Position numbers and translations under genes: made by a program. The notes beneath the pieces are model-generated. The model was not told where the DNA came from. It ran no database searches and saw only the letters and a program-made list of their open reading frames with translations. Source: VXRD01 sp965232265 (lineage in GTDB: Bacteria; Latescibacterota; UBA2968). Taken from it: a stretch of 64,000 bases of DNA. Shown piece after piece: positions 25,706 to 34,347 of the stretch. Numbering within the stretch: position 1 is the stretch's first letter; every line of letters begins with the position of its first letter. The stretch spans positions 2,976,001 to 3,040,000 of the forward strand of contig CBDDPH010000002.1 in NCBI GenBank assembly GCA_965232265.1, written 5' to 3'.

Positions 25706-25770
25706 CGCCTGCTTAAACCATGCAGGCGTGACTAACGGGGATTGTCATTGCGGCATGCTTAAAGCCGCAA
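25706..25770. repeat. Two adjacent hairpins with related loops
   Basis: CGCCTGC (25706-25712) / GCAGGCG (25722-25728) and TTGCGGC (25748-25754) / GCCGCAA (25764-25770), each a perfect 7-base stem with a 9-base loop; both contain TGCTTAAA. They lie in the gap between apt and tRNA-Arg. They may end transcription or be a small repeated element; there is no T-run. Confidence 0.5.
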
Positions 25771-25818
25771 TCCAGTCTATCAGAAAAACATATCAGCAAT
25801 TTTTTTGACAGAGTAATG

Positions 25819-26331
25819 TCAATAGTGAATCAGCGTGTGAATGGGCCAATCCCCGAGTTTTTCGCGCCCGTTTAAAAAGTCCAGCTCAATAACAAAAGAG
25901 ATACCGACGATTTCCCCATGGAGTTCAGATACGAGCTGACAGGCCGCGGACATTGTACCGCCGGTTGCCAACAGATCATCCACGAGCGCGACCTTTTGCC
26001 CCTCGGCGATTGCGTCTGTGTGAATTTCAATCCTGTCCGTTCCGTATTCCAATTCATATTCCGCAGAAATCGCATCTGCTGGCAACTTGCCGGGTTTGCG
26101 GATCGGCACAAAGCCCACGCCGAGTTCTCGCGCGAGTGCTGTCCCAAAAATAAAGCCACGCGACTCAATTCCCACAACGAGATCGACAGCCCCATTGCGA
26201 TAGGGGTGCGCCAATTGTTCTATCGCCGCGCGAAGCGCGTCTGCATCGGCAAGCAATGGCGTAATATCTTTGAACAAGATCCCCGCTTTGGGAAAATCGG
26301 GCACATCGCGAATAAAGTCCGTTAAATCCAC
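25819..26331 (-). CDS. apt: Adenine phosphoribosyltransferase
   Basis: A 170-residue purine-salvage enzyme converting adenine and PRPP to AMP. Family blocks: DLTDFIRDVPDFPKAGILFK, DITPLLAD, VVGIESRGFIFG, VPIRKPGKLP and the PRPP-binding loop VALVDDLLATGGTM. The start is GTG 26331 with GGAGGAGAGA directly upstream; the frame runs a further 73 codons up, into the oxidoreductase gene, without family similarity. It follows the FAD/Fe-S oxidoreductase by 16 bases. Confidence 0.95.
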   Translation of the reverse strand: MDLTDFIRDVPDFPKAGILFKDITPLLADADALRAAIEQLAHPYRNGAVDLVVGIESRGFIFGTALARELGVGFVPIRKPGKLPADAISAEYELEYGTDRIEIHTDAIAEGQKVALVDDLLATGGTMSAACQLVSELHGEIVGISFVIELDFLNGREKLGDWPIHTLIHY

Positions 26332-26347
26332 TCTCTCCTCCCGTGTA

Positions 26348-29215
26348 TTACGCAATGTCTTTATCCAGGGCATCGGCCAATACTTCGGCGGGATGACGGG
26401 CAGTGCGCCCTGTGGCGTGTGCAATCTGCTGCCTGCACGACAAACCCGCTGCGGCAATCTCAGTTGTGTCATCTGCGTCGCGAACCACTTGAAGCAGACG
26501 CGACTCGCCCACTTTGAGCGACACGTCGTAGTGCTCGGCTTCATAGCCAAAAGAACCCGCCATGCCGCAACAACCCGACTGAATAGGCGTCACGCGAAAG
26601 CCCTCGGGCAATCCCAACGCGGCTTCAGACGGTCCCATTCCCCACAGGGCCTTCTGATGGCAGTGGCCGTGGAGCAAGATGTCTTTTTTCAGATCGGTAA
26701 ATGGCACGGAAAATTCGCCCCGTTCGGAAAACGTCTGCACAAATGCTTCAAAAGTATAAATATTATCGGCTACGGCACGCACGCGCGGGTCGTCAATTAA
26801 ATCGCCATATTCATCCGTGAACATCGAAACACACGACGGTTCAAATCCCACAATGGGATACCCCTGTTCGGTATATCGATAGAGATTTTCAATATTAAAC
26901 AGGGCATTTTCTTTTACGCGGTCGATATAGCCACTCGAAAGCATCGGACGGCCACAACACCGCTTCACAGCCAAAATCACCTCATAACCCGCCGCTTCAA
27001 ACAGAGCCGTAGCTGCCCTGCCAATTTCGGGATAGTTGTAGGTCATATACGTATCGGCAAAAAACACGACGCGTTTGTTTTTTGAAGGCGCGTTGCGACT
27101 GGCGAACCAGCGTGTAAATGTTTGACGCGCAAACGGCGGCAGTGACCGCGCAGGCGCGATCCCAAGACGCTTCATCATCCACTTTGAAATACCCGTCCTG
27201 GACACACGATTGGCAAGGGGCGCGACGAGGCATCCGAGTTTGCCCATCAATTCCACATTGCCAAACAAAATAGACCGCAATGGTCGTCTGTGTTTGGCGT
27301 AATAATGCGCCTTAAATTCATACTTGATTTTCGCCATATCCACATTGGATGGGCACTCGGCTTTGCATGCCTTACATTCCAGACAAAGCGCGAGCACATC
27401 GTTGATGCGATGATCCGTAAGCCCGCCTTCCCATCGTCCCGAAATCGCCGCCCGAAGCGCGTTTGCCCGCCCACGCGTCGAATGTTCTTCTTCCAGCGTT
27501 GCCATATAAGACGGACACATCGTGCCCACCAGCTTTTTGCGACACTCGCCCACCCCATTGCACATTTCAATGGCGCGGTGGAGTCCCCCATCGGCGGAAA
27601 AATCGAAGTGGGTATTTATTTCTTCTGCGCGATAGTCTGTCCCATAACGCAAATTTTCGGTCATCATCGGCGCATCGACAATTTTGCCGGGATTCATCAG
27701 CCCTTTGGGATCAAAAGCGCGTTTGACCTCCCGAAAAGCTGCGTAAAGTGCTGCGCCAAAGAACGTTTCGTTCCAACAACTCCGAACCAGGCCATCCCCG
27801 TGTTCTCCGCTTACGGCACCACCGTATTTCATCACCAGGTCGCGTACAGATTCGGCGATAAATCGCATTTTGGCGATCTCGTCGGCATCCTTGAGATTGA
27901 CCATTGGCCGAACGTGTAGCAAGCCCACGCTGGCGTGTGCATAATAACCCGCACGCGTGTTGAGCGATTTCACCAGCGCCCCAAACTCAGAAATATAATC
28001 GGGCAGCCTCTCTGGCGGAACAGCGGCGTCTTCGACAAAAGCAATGGGTTTAGAATCGCCTTTAACACCCATGAGCAAACCCAACCCCGCCTTGCGGACA
28101 TTCCAAACATTGGCCTGCTCGACATCGGAAATAGCACGAGAGAAAGTATATTCGAGATTCTGATTGCCCAACACGATTTCGAGTTCGTCCAGCTTAGAAA
28201 TCAGTTCACCCTCTGAATCGCCGTAGTATTCAACAGCCAGCACAGCCTCTGGATCCCCCTGCACCCACGAACGCATTCTGGACAGCTCCATAGACCCTTT
28301 GGTCTGCTCGAGAATCATCTTATCGATCAGCTCTACTGCGGCTGGAGCTGTTTTCAGAATCGGCGCGACAGCTTTCATAGACGCAATCAAATCGTCGAAT
28401 TGGACAATGCCCAGCACCTTTGCCTGGGGCAGTGGAATGACCTTGAGCTTTGCCCCAACAACTGTCGCCAGAGTACCCTCAGAACCTATAACCATACGCG
28501 CGAGATTGAACGGCTGCTTTTTGATAAATTCGTCGAGATTGTAGCCGCCGACTCGCCGCAAAATTTTGGGATATCGCCGCTCAATTTCTTCCGCATTCTC
28601 CCGCGCTATGCGGATGACCTCCCGATACGCCTGACCTTCGAGATCTCGTTGCTCGCATTTTTGTTGCACAGCAGGCTCGTCCAACTCCCCCACCGTTATT
28701 TCAGTGCCATCGGACAAGATCAAATCGAGTTCTAATACGTGATCGATGGTCTTGCCGTAAATAACCGAATGCGCGCCCGCCGAATTATTGGACACCATGC
28801 CCCCGATTGTCGCGCGGCTACTGGTCGCCACATCGGGTGCAAATTGCAATCCATGCGGTTTGAGAAATGCATTGAGTTCATCGAGTATCACGCCAGGCTC
28901 GACCCTGACCCAACGTTCTTCGGCATTGAAGTCGAGAATGCGATTCATATACTTCGACATATCCATCACAATGCCGTTGCCCACCACACCGCCGGCAAGC
29001 CCGGTGCCACCGCCTCGGGGAATGAGCGGAGCCTCATGTTCATTGGCGAGATTGATGACATGCAAAACATCCTGCTTGTGTTTGGGCAACACGACGCCAA
29101 CGGGTTCAATTTGATACATGCTCGCATCTGTGCTATAAAGAATGCGCGACATCTTATCAAACCGCACTTCGCCCTCAATTTTCTGCATCAACATTCCCGC
29201 GAGATTCATCGCCAT
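26348..29215 (-). CDS. FAD-linked oxidoreductase fused to Fe-S/CCG domain (glycolate/D-lactate dehydrogenase type)
   Basis: A 955-residue flavoprotein. N-terminal FAD-binding type 4 domain (LIPRGGGTGLAGG, about residue 65-75; TIGGMVSNNSAGAHSV), FAD-oxidase C-terminal domain (GEHGDGLVRS near residue 475), then a 4Fe-4S ferredoxin region (CNGVGECRKKLVGTMCPSYM and CLECKACKAECPSNVDMAKI) and two CCG-type cysteine motifs near the end (VKRCCGRPMLSSG; PIQSGCCGMAGSFGYE). This is the GlcD/GlcF-like fusion or Dld-type enzyme oxidising a 2-hydroxy acid and passing electrons to the chain. The start overlaps the upstream small gene (TAATG); ATG 29209 is equally possible. Confidence 0.92.
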   Translation of the reverse strand: MAMNLAGMLMQKIEGEVRFDKMSRILYSTDASMYQIEPVGVVLPKHKQDVLHVINLANEHEAPLIPRGGGTGLAGGVVGNGIVMDMSKYMNRILDFNAEERWVRVEPGVILDELNAFLKPHGLQFAPDVATSSRATIGGMVSNNSAGAHSVIYGKTIDHVLELDLILSDGTEITVGELDEPAVQQKCEQRDLEGQAYREVIRIARENAEEIERRYPKILRRVGGYNLDEFIKKQPFNLARMVIGSEGTLATVVGAKLKVIPLPQAKVLGIVQFDDLIASMKAVAPILKTAPAAVELIDKMILEQTKGSMELSRMRSWVQGDPEAVLAVEYYGDSEGELISKLDELEIVLGNQNLEYTFSRAISDVEQANVWNVRKAGLGLLMGVKGDSKPIAFVEDAAVPPERLPDYISEFGALVKSLNTRAGYYAHASVGLLHVRPMVNLKDADEIAKMRFIAESVRDLVMKYGGAVSGEHGDGLVRSCWNETFFGAALYAAFREVKRAFDPKGLMNPGKIVDAPMMTENLRYGTDYRAEEINTHFDFSADGGLHRAIEMCNGVGECRKKLVGTMCPSYMATLEEEHSTRGRANALRAAISGRWEGGLTDHRINDVLALCLECKACKAECPSNVDMAKIKYEFKAHYYAKHRRPLRSILFGNVELMGKLGCLVAPLANRVSRTGISKWMMKRLGIAPARSLPPFARQTFTRWFASRNAPSKNKRVVFFADTYMTYNYPEIGRAATALFEAAGYEVILAVKRCCGRPMLSSGYIDRVKENALFNIENLYRYTEQGYPIVGFEPSCVSMFTDEYGDLIDDPRVRAVADNIYTFEAFVQTFSERGEFSVPFTDLKKDILLHGHCHQKALWGMGPSEAALGLPEGFRVTPIQSGCCGMAGSFGYEAEHYDVSLKVGESRLLQVVRDADDTTEIAAAGLSCRQQIAHATGRTARHPAEVLADALDKDIA

Positions 29216-29451
29216 TATCCTTCTCCTTCTTCGCGCAATGCACGCAACTGTTCGCGGAGTCGCGCCGCTTCATCCTCCCGGGACTTCAAGTATTGCCAAA
29301 GCACGGGCATCACCTGTTGAAACAGATATTCCTGATCAAATCCATCTGGCAAAGGTTCACCGTCCGTTTCGGGATAGAATACACCGTTTTCGTCTGTGTA
29401 GTCGCCAACTGCGACTGGCGGATGAATCGCCGCTGCCGATTTGGTCGTCAT
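29215..29451 (-). CDS. Small protein, possible internally deleted Uma2-family remnant
   Basis: A 78-residue protein with a strong ribosome site (GGGAGG six bases before ATG 29451). The N-terminal part (DGEPLPDGFDQEYLFQQVMP) resembles the lead-in of Uma2-family proteins and the last 20 residues form a charged coiled coil like the Uma2 tail, while the nuclease-fold core of about 150 residues is absent. Its TAA overlaps the ATG of the FAD oxidoreductase, so its translation may feed that gene. The family link is tentative. Confidence 0.5.
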   Translation of the reverse strand: MTTKSAAAIHPPVAVGDYTDENGVFYPETDGEPLPDGFDQEYLFQQVMPVLWQYLKSREDEAARLREQLRALREEGEG

Positions 29452-29630
29452 GATAAACCTCCCGGTGGTCGTGAGATGGTGCAGGAAGGATAGGTTTTTT
29501 TATTCATAACATGCTTTCCTCTCGGAATACATTGCGTATAATATAGACAGATGACGAGAATTTGCAAGAAACCTTGTAAAAATTTAACGGTGTTTGTGGC
29601 TATCAATCCGCGCACGCAATTCTAAAACGC

Positions 29631-29659
29631 TTGACCCCAATAGCAGAATGTGTTATAGC
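29631..29659 (+). promoter_or_regulatory. Possible sigma-70 promoter for the DegT-family gene
   Basis: TTGACC (29631-29636), 17-base spacer, TATAGC (29654-29659), placing transcription start near 29666, about 36 bases before the ATG. Consensus match only. Confidence 0.4.
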
Positions 29660-29701
29660 AAAGCAGAACGTGCCTTACAAACTCAGAACAAGGAGCTTTA
29701 C

Positions 29702-30934
29702 ATGTCAGAAACACTCGCCATAACTGGTGGTGTTCCCGTACGCGATACCGAAGCGTCGCCCTGGCCGACATGGCCGGATAACACAGAACGGGAATGGGAA
29801 GAAGAAATCGCGCCCATCCTCAAAGAAGTCTATCTCGATCAAACCGAAGGTCTTCCCGCACCTGTGGGGCACCGTTTTAGCCAGGCATTTGCCGCCTATT
29901 GCGATGCAGCTTATGGCGTGATGATGCCCAGCGGAACCACATCTATTGCAGCTGGATTATCCGCCGCGCTCGACCTCGATGGCATGGTTGATGGTGGCGA
30001 AGTCATCATTCCCAACTACACCTTTATCGCCACTGCAAGTGCGCCCCTCTCGGTGCGATGCTCTCTGGCTCTGGTCGATATCGATCCGGTGAGTTTTACC
30101 ATGTCGCCCGAAGCCGTCGAAGCCGCCATCACAGACCAGACCGTCGCGCTCCTTCCCGTTCACCTGGGGGGACACCCGGCCGACATGGATGCACTCAATG
30201 ACATTGCGCGTAAGCACAACCTCAAAGTTATCGAAGACTGCGCGCAGGCGCACGGCGCCGAGCACAAAGGCCGCAAAGTGGGTTCTTTGGGCCATGTGGG
30301 CGCATTCAGCTTTCAGTCGAGCAAAAACTTGACCTCGGGTGAAGGCGGGTGTCTGCTCACCAATGATCGAGACCTCAGAGATCGGGCATGGGCATTCCGC
30401 GATGTGGGGCGGCGACCCGGGGGTGAGCGATGGGAATATCCCCGTCTGGGCTGGAATTATCGCACCTCTGAGTATCTGGCAGGTATATTGTTAAAACGGC
30501 TGCCCAAACTCGAACCTCAAATCGATTTGCGTAATAAAAATGCGGCTTATCTCAGCAAGGGCCTGGACGAAATTGGCGGACTGGAACCGCCGCGGTGGCA
30601 TCCCTGGGTCACGCAGCACGGCTATCACCTGTATATGATGCGCTACAACAGCGAGGCATTCGGAGGGAAAACACGCGATGAATTTATCTCGGCCTTACAG
30701 GCCGAAGGCATTCCCTGCACGCCTGGCTATCAGCGGCCCTTAACCGATGAAGGCGGTCTCAAAACCGCAATGGACCGTCACCCCCACCTGATTCGCCGTT
30801 TGCCGTGTCCCCATGTGGAAGCAATATGCGCCGCCAGCGTCTGGTTCTTGCAAAACATGCTACTGGCCGAACGGGAAGATATGGACGATATTTTAACAGC
30901 CGTAGCCAAAGTCAAACATGCGTTTGCTGCCTGA
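29702..30934 (+). CDS. DegT/DnrJ/EryC1/StrS-family PLP aminotransferase
   Basis: A 410-residue fold-type-I PLP enzyme, usually a sugar aminotransferase or dehydratase. Start ATG 29702 has AAGGAGC five bases upstream; an earlier in-frame ATG lacks a site. Motifs: PSGTTSIAAGLSAA (cofactor phosphate), VIIPNYTFIATASAPL, VIEDCAQAHGAEHKGRKVGS and the Schiff-base Lys in FSFQSSKNLTSGEGG, then WNYRTSEYLAGILLKRL. The product cannot be told from sequence. It is followed after 12 bases by the thioredoxin-domain gene, so the two may be co-transcribed. Confidence 0.93.
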   Translation: MSETLAITGGVPVRDTEASPWPTWPDNTEREWEEEIAPILKEVYLDQTEGLPAPVGHRFSQAFAAYCDAAYGVMMPSGTTSIAAGLSAALDLDGMVDGGEVIIPNYTFIATASAPLSVRCSLALVDIDPVSFTMSPEAVEAAITDQTVALLPVHLGGHPADMDALNDIARKHNLKVIEDCAQAHGAEHKGRKVGSLGHVGAFSFQSSKNLTSGEGGCLLTNDRDLRDRAWAFRDVGRRPGGERWEYPRLGWNYRTSEYLAGILLKRLPKLEPQIDLRNKNAAYLSKGLDEIGGLEPPRWHPWVTQHGYHLYMMRYNSEAFGGKTRDEFISALQAEGIPCTPGYQRPLTDEGGLKTAMDRHPHLIRRLPCPHVEAICAASVWFLQNMLLAEREDMDDILTAVAKVKHAFAA

Positions 30935-30946
30935 GGGGCTTATGAT

Positions 30947-33235
30947 ATGGCAATCGCCAAACGCCTCCTATTCATCCCCATCATTTTTCTCGCCATTGCT
31001 GCGGGATATTGGTGGGGTATTTCTTCTACAGAAAATCCTCCTACCCCCTCTTTCACGCATCAAAATCGCCTCAGCGAGGAACTCAGCCCCTATTTGCGCC
31101 TGCACGCACACAATCCCGTTGACTGGTATCCCTGGGGTGAAGAAGCACTCGCAAAAGCGCGCCAGGAGGACAAACCGATCTTTCTATCGGTAGGCTATTC
31201 GAGTTGTTACTGGTGTCACGTCATGGAACGCCTGGTTTTCTCAGATCCGGATATTGCCCACTTGATGAACCAGTTTTTTGTCAATATCAAAGTTGACCGC
31301 GAAGAACGTCCCGATATCGACGAAATTTACATGACGGCCACCCAGCTCATGACCGGGCACGGCGGATGGCCCAACTCCGTTTTTCTCACCCCAGACCTCG
31401 AACCCTTTTTTGCCGGCACGTACTTTCCCCCCGAAGATTCGCATGGACGACCCGGCTTCCTGCGCGTGATTCAGGCGCTACATGTGGCATGGCAGGAAAA
31501 GAGGCAGGAACTGGAACAACAGGCCGATCAGATATCGCAATCCATCGCGCGCATTCACACGACACGCGCCGTTTCAGAGAAAGTGGAAGCAGACCTGATT
31601 GGCAAGGCGATTGACCACATAGAAGCGCGATTTGATTCCATCAACGGCGGTTTGGGCACAGCCCCCAAATTTCCGCCCGATCACGCGCTCGACCTGTTGC
31701 TGACGGCCTATCGACAAAATCCCCAGGCAAAATACCTCGCCATGGTCGAGCAAACACTGCATCACATGGCACTGGGGGGTATTCGCGATCACCTCGGCGG
31801 CGGCTTTCATCGCTATGCGACAGATGCACAATGGCGCGTGCCGCACTTTGAAAAAATGCTCTACAACCAGGCTCTCCTCACCCACAACTTTCTCCACGCT
31901 TACCAGATCACCGATAAAACGGCCTATCGCATTGCGGCAGAGGAAATTCTAAACTTTGTCTCACGCGAAATGACAGACTCTAAAGGCGGGTTTTACTCCG
32001 CTATTGACGCAGAAACCGAAGCAGAAGAAGGCGCGTATTATACCTGGACAGAACAAGACATTCGCCAGATTCTGAAAAAAGATGCCGACTTCTTTCTCTC
32101 GTGTTATGCACTCGCGCCCATGCCCGAAGGATCGGCTGGCGTCATATATAAAACCGATACAGACAGTGCGCTATCAGTCCGCCATCAAATTGACATCAGA
32201 ACTCTGCACGCGCGGCTATCTCCACTTAAAGAAAAACTCCTGAACACGCGCAGCCAACGCATCCGTCCTCTCCTCGACGATAAAATTATCACCGCGTGGA
32301 ATGGCCTCATGATCGGCGCATACTCTCGCGCCTACGAAGTTCTCGCTCGGGCAGATTACCTCGTGGCCGCACAAAAAGCCGCCGATTTTATCCGCACCAA
32401 CCTCCGCAATGCAGACGGCGACCTGTACCGCATCTATCGCGAAGGGCAGCGCAAAGGCGAAGCCTATCAGGAAGACTACGCCTATTTAATCGACGGCCTC
32501 CTCCACCTCTATCGCGCAACGCATTCTGTCCGCTACCTCCAGGACGCCCTATCGCTTACAGAGCGCATGCACACCGCGTTTTGGGATACGCTGAATGGCG
32601 GATATTTTCTCACGCGGAATCAAAATGAGATGATTGTGCGAACCAAGAGTTTTTACGACAGCGCCCTGCCCTCTGGCAATGCCGTTGCCCTGCGCGTTTT
32701 GTGGGAACTTCGGACCTTGACACAGAACCCCCTGTATGCCCAACGCGCTCTTGCACTCACCAACAGCTTCGCCCCTCTCGCCCAGAATACGCCGGGCGCG
32801 CTCCTGCACTTTATCCACGGCACAATGATGGCATCCTCTCCCATCCTTTCACCCGATAGCCTCGTCACGGCGTCCGCAACAGTCTTGCCTTCTGATAGCG
32901 CGAATATCCTCAAAGTAAACGTACGCTTGAATATCGCTTCGGGCTGGCATATCCAAGCGTCCAATCCTACCGACGATTATTTGATCCCCACCCGCCTCAC
33001 ACTGGACACAGACATCGTCGAAATCACCCAAATCGACTATCCGCCAGCCGAGGATTTACAATTCCCCTTTGCCGAGCGCGCCATTGCCGTTTATACAGAC
33101 AGTCTCAATGTACCCCTCACGCTATCATTCAAAACCCGACCACAAACCCTCTCGCTATTACTCACATATCAAGCATGCGACAGCACGCGATGCCTGTCTC
33201 CGCAGACACAGCGGATCGCGTTGGATATACAATAA
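30947..33235 (+). CDS. Membrane-anchored thioredoxin-domain protein (DUF255/YyaL type) with C-terminal DsbD-like domain
   Basis: A 762-residue protein. Residues 5-25 form a membrane or signal helix (RLLFIPIIFLAIAAGYWWG). Residues about 40-200 are the DUF255 thioredoxin fold with YSSCYWCHVME (CxxC) and IKVDREERPDIDEIYM. The next 400 residues are the (alpha/alpha) barrel seen in YyaL/SPATA20 proteins (FHRYATDAQWRVPHFEKMLY; LLDDKIITAWNGLMI; QEDYAYLIDGLLHLY). The final 110 residues (VNVRLNIASGWHIQASNP to YQACDSTRCLSPQTQ) match the DsbD N-terminal periplasmic domain with its two Cys. Probably exported and thiol-active. Function unknown. Confidence 0.88.
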   Translation: MAIAKRLLFIPIIFLAIAAGYWWGISSTENPPTPSFTHQNRLSEELSPYLRLHAHNPVDWYPWGEEALAKARQEDKPIFLSVGYSSCYWCHVMERLVFSDPDIAHLMNQFFVNIKVDREERPDIDEIYMTATQLMTGHGGWPNSVFLTPDLEPFFAGTYFPPEDSHGRPGFLRVIQALHVAWQEKRQELEQQADQISQSIARIHTTRAVSEKVEADLIGKAIDHIEARFDSINGGLGTAPKFPPDHALDLLLTAYRQNPQAKYLAMVEQTLHHMALGGIRDHLGGGFHRYATDAQWRVPHFEKMLYNQALLTHNFLHAYQITDKTAYRIAAEEILNFVSREMTDSKGGFYSAIDAETEAEEGAYYTWTEQDIRQILKKDADFFLSCYALAPMPEGSAGVIYKTDTDSALSVRHQIDIRTLHARLSPLKEKLLNTRSQRIRPLLDDKIITAWNGLMIGAYSRAYEVLARADYLVAAQKAADFIRTNLRNADGDLYRIYREGQRKGEAYQEDYAYLIDGLLHLYRATHSVRYLQDALSLTERMHTAFWDTLNGGYFLTRNQNEMIVRTKSFYDSALPSGNAVALRVLWELRTLTQNPLYAQRALALTNSFAPLAQNTPGALLHFIHGTMMASSPILSPDSLVTASATVLPSDSANILKVNVRLNIASGWHIQASNPTDDYLIPTRLTLDTDIVEITQIDYPPAEDLQFPFAERAIAVYTDSLNVPLTLSFKTRPQTLSLLLTYQACDSTRCLSPQTQRIALDIQ

Positions 33236-33294
33236 AAAAGGTGCGGATTCGAAACCCGCACCTACGGCGTATCAATAGTTCTCTGCTAAATACA

Positions 33295-33325
33295 AAAAGC
33301 ACCACCTCTTTGAGATGGTGCTTTT
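33295..33325. terminator. Rho-independent terminator, bidirectional
   Basis: AAAAGCACCA (33295-33304) pairs with TGGTGCTTTT (33316-33325), lying between the convergent thioredoxin-domain and ArsS-like genes. A second hairpin, GGTGCGG / CCGCACC, is just upstream (33240-33262). Confidence 0.8.
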
Positions 33326-33346
33326 GATTTCACGGTCTTTTTCCCT

Positions 33347-34345
33347 TCACACGAGCTCTCCCCCACAACTGCTGCCCGCACCTGCCGTGCATCCAAAGCA
33401 GTGGTCTCGCACCCGCACATCGCATCCGATCAGGTCTTCAACGGTCAGTTCCCAGAGTTTGACTTCGCACCCAAAGGAATGCATATCGAGCATTTGATTA
33501 AAATCGCAATCGTAAACCTCGCCCTGCCAACCAACGCTAATCAGAGAGCGACACATCAAATTATCGACCGTATGCGGATTAAAATTATCCCGCAAAGTCT
33601 GCATATAGCTGTCGTAAATGCCCCGGCGTTTGAGAAATTCTTCAAACCGGCTGATGGGCATATTGGTAATGGTATAGAGCTTATTAAAGTCGATATTATA
33701 ACGTGCTCTTAGCGCGTCTTTGTAATCGGCTTCGAGTTCGGCTTGAGGAGGGGGTAAAGACGCGCCAACGGGATTATAGACCAGGTGGAGTTCCAATCCC
33801 GTGCCAGGTTGTGCATATCCAATGTCATTGAGAATCTGCAATGCCCTTATGCTTTTCGTAAAAACACCGCGCCCGCGTTGTTCATCCACATTTTCTTCGA
33901 GATAACACGGCAACGAACACACCAATTCGACTTCGTGCTCGCGATAAAATTCAGGCAAGTCTTCTTGCCCGGGCTCAAAGATCACGGTTAAATTGCAGCG
34001 CACCATCACGCGACAGCCCTGCTCGCGTATTTGTGTCACAAAATAGCGAAAATCTGGAATCAACTCAGGTGCGCCACCCGTTATGTCAACCGTCTGAATA
34101 TCGGATGTTTCGAGAAATGATAGAATACGGTCAATCGTCTCTCGGGTCATGATCTCTGTGCGGATCGGGCTGGCATCCACATGACAGTGATGACACGCTT
34201 GATTGCACAACTTGCCGACATTGACCTGCAAGCTATCCAAACGGTTGCGCGTGAGTTCTAATTGTTCATCGCGGAGTTTGCTCGCAAAATCAGTCTTGTG
34301 ATCGTCACCTACAATTTGCATCAAATCCATTGCTGCCAGTGCCAT
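33347..34345 (-). CDS. Radical SAM protein, ArsS-like (arsenosugar biosynthesis family)
   Basis: A 332-residue radical SAM enzyme. The 4Fe-4S/SAM motif is CNQACHHCHVDASP (near residue 45-58), with DITGGAPEL as the glycine-rich loop. The C-terminal part carries MCRSLISVGWQGEVYDCDFN and the Cys-rich end HCFGCTAGAGSSCGGEL, the hallmark of ArsS and its relatives, some of which are selenoproteins; here Cys codons are used. Start ATG 34345 is 2 bases behind the isomerase stop with GAGAGG about 7 bases upstream. No arsM lies nearby, so involvement in arsenic chemistry is by family only. Confidence 0.85.
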   Translation of the reverse strand: MALAAMDLMQIVGDDHKTDFASKLRDEQLELTRNRLDSLQVNVGKLCNQACHHCHVDASPIRTEIMTRETIDRILSFLETSDIQTVDITGGAPELIPDFRYFVTQIREQGCRVMVRCNLTVIFEPGQEDLPEFYREHEVELVCSLPCYLEENVDEQRGRGVFTKSIRALQILNDIGYAQPGTGLELHLVYNPVGASLPPPQAELEADYKDALRARYNIDFNKLYTITNMPISRFEEFLKRRGIYDSYMQTLRDNFNPHTVDNLMCRSLISVGWQGEVYDCDFNQMLDMHSFGCEVKLWELTVEDLIGCDVRVRDHCFGCTAGAGSSCGGELV

Positions 34346-34347
34346 AT

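Noticed and set aside
33347..33420. Possible selenocysteine in the ArsS-like protein
   Set aside because: Some relatives have Sec in the C-terminal motif, but here the motif is fully coded with Cys and no in-frame TGA occurs.
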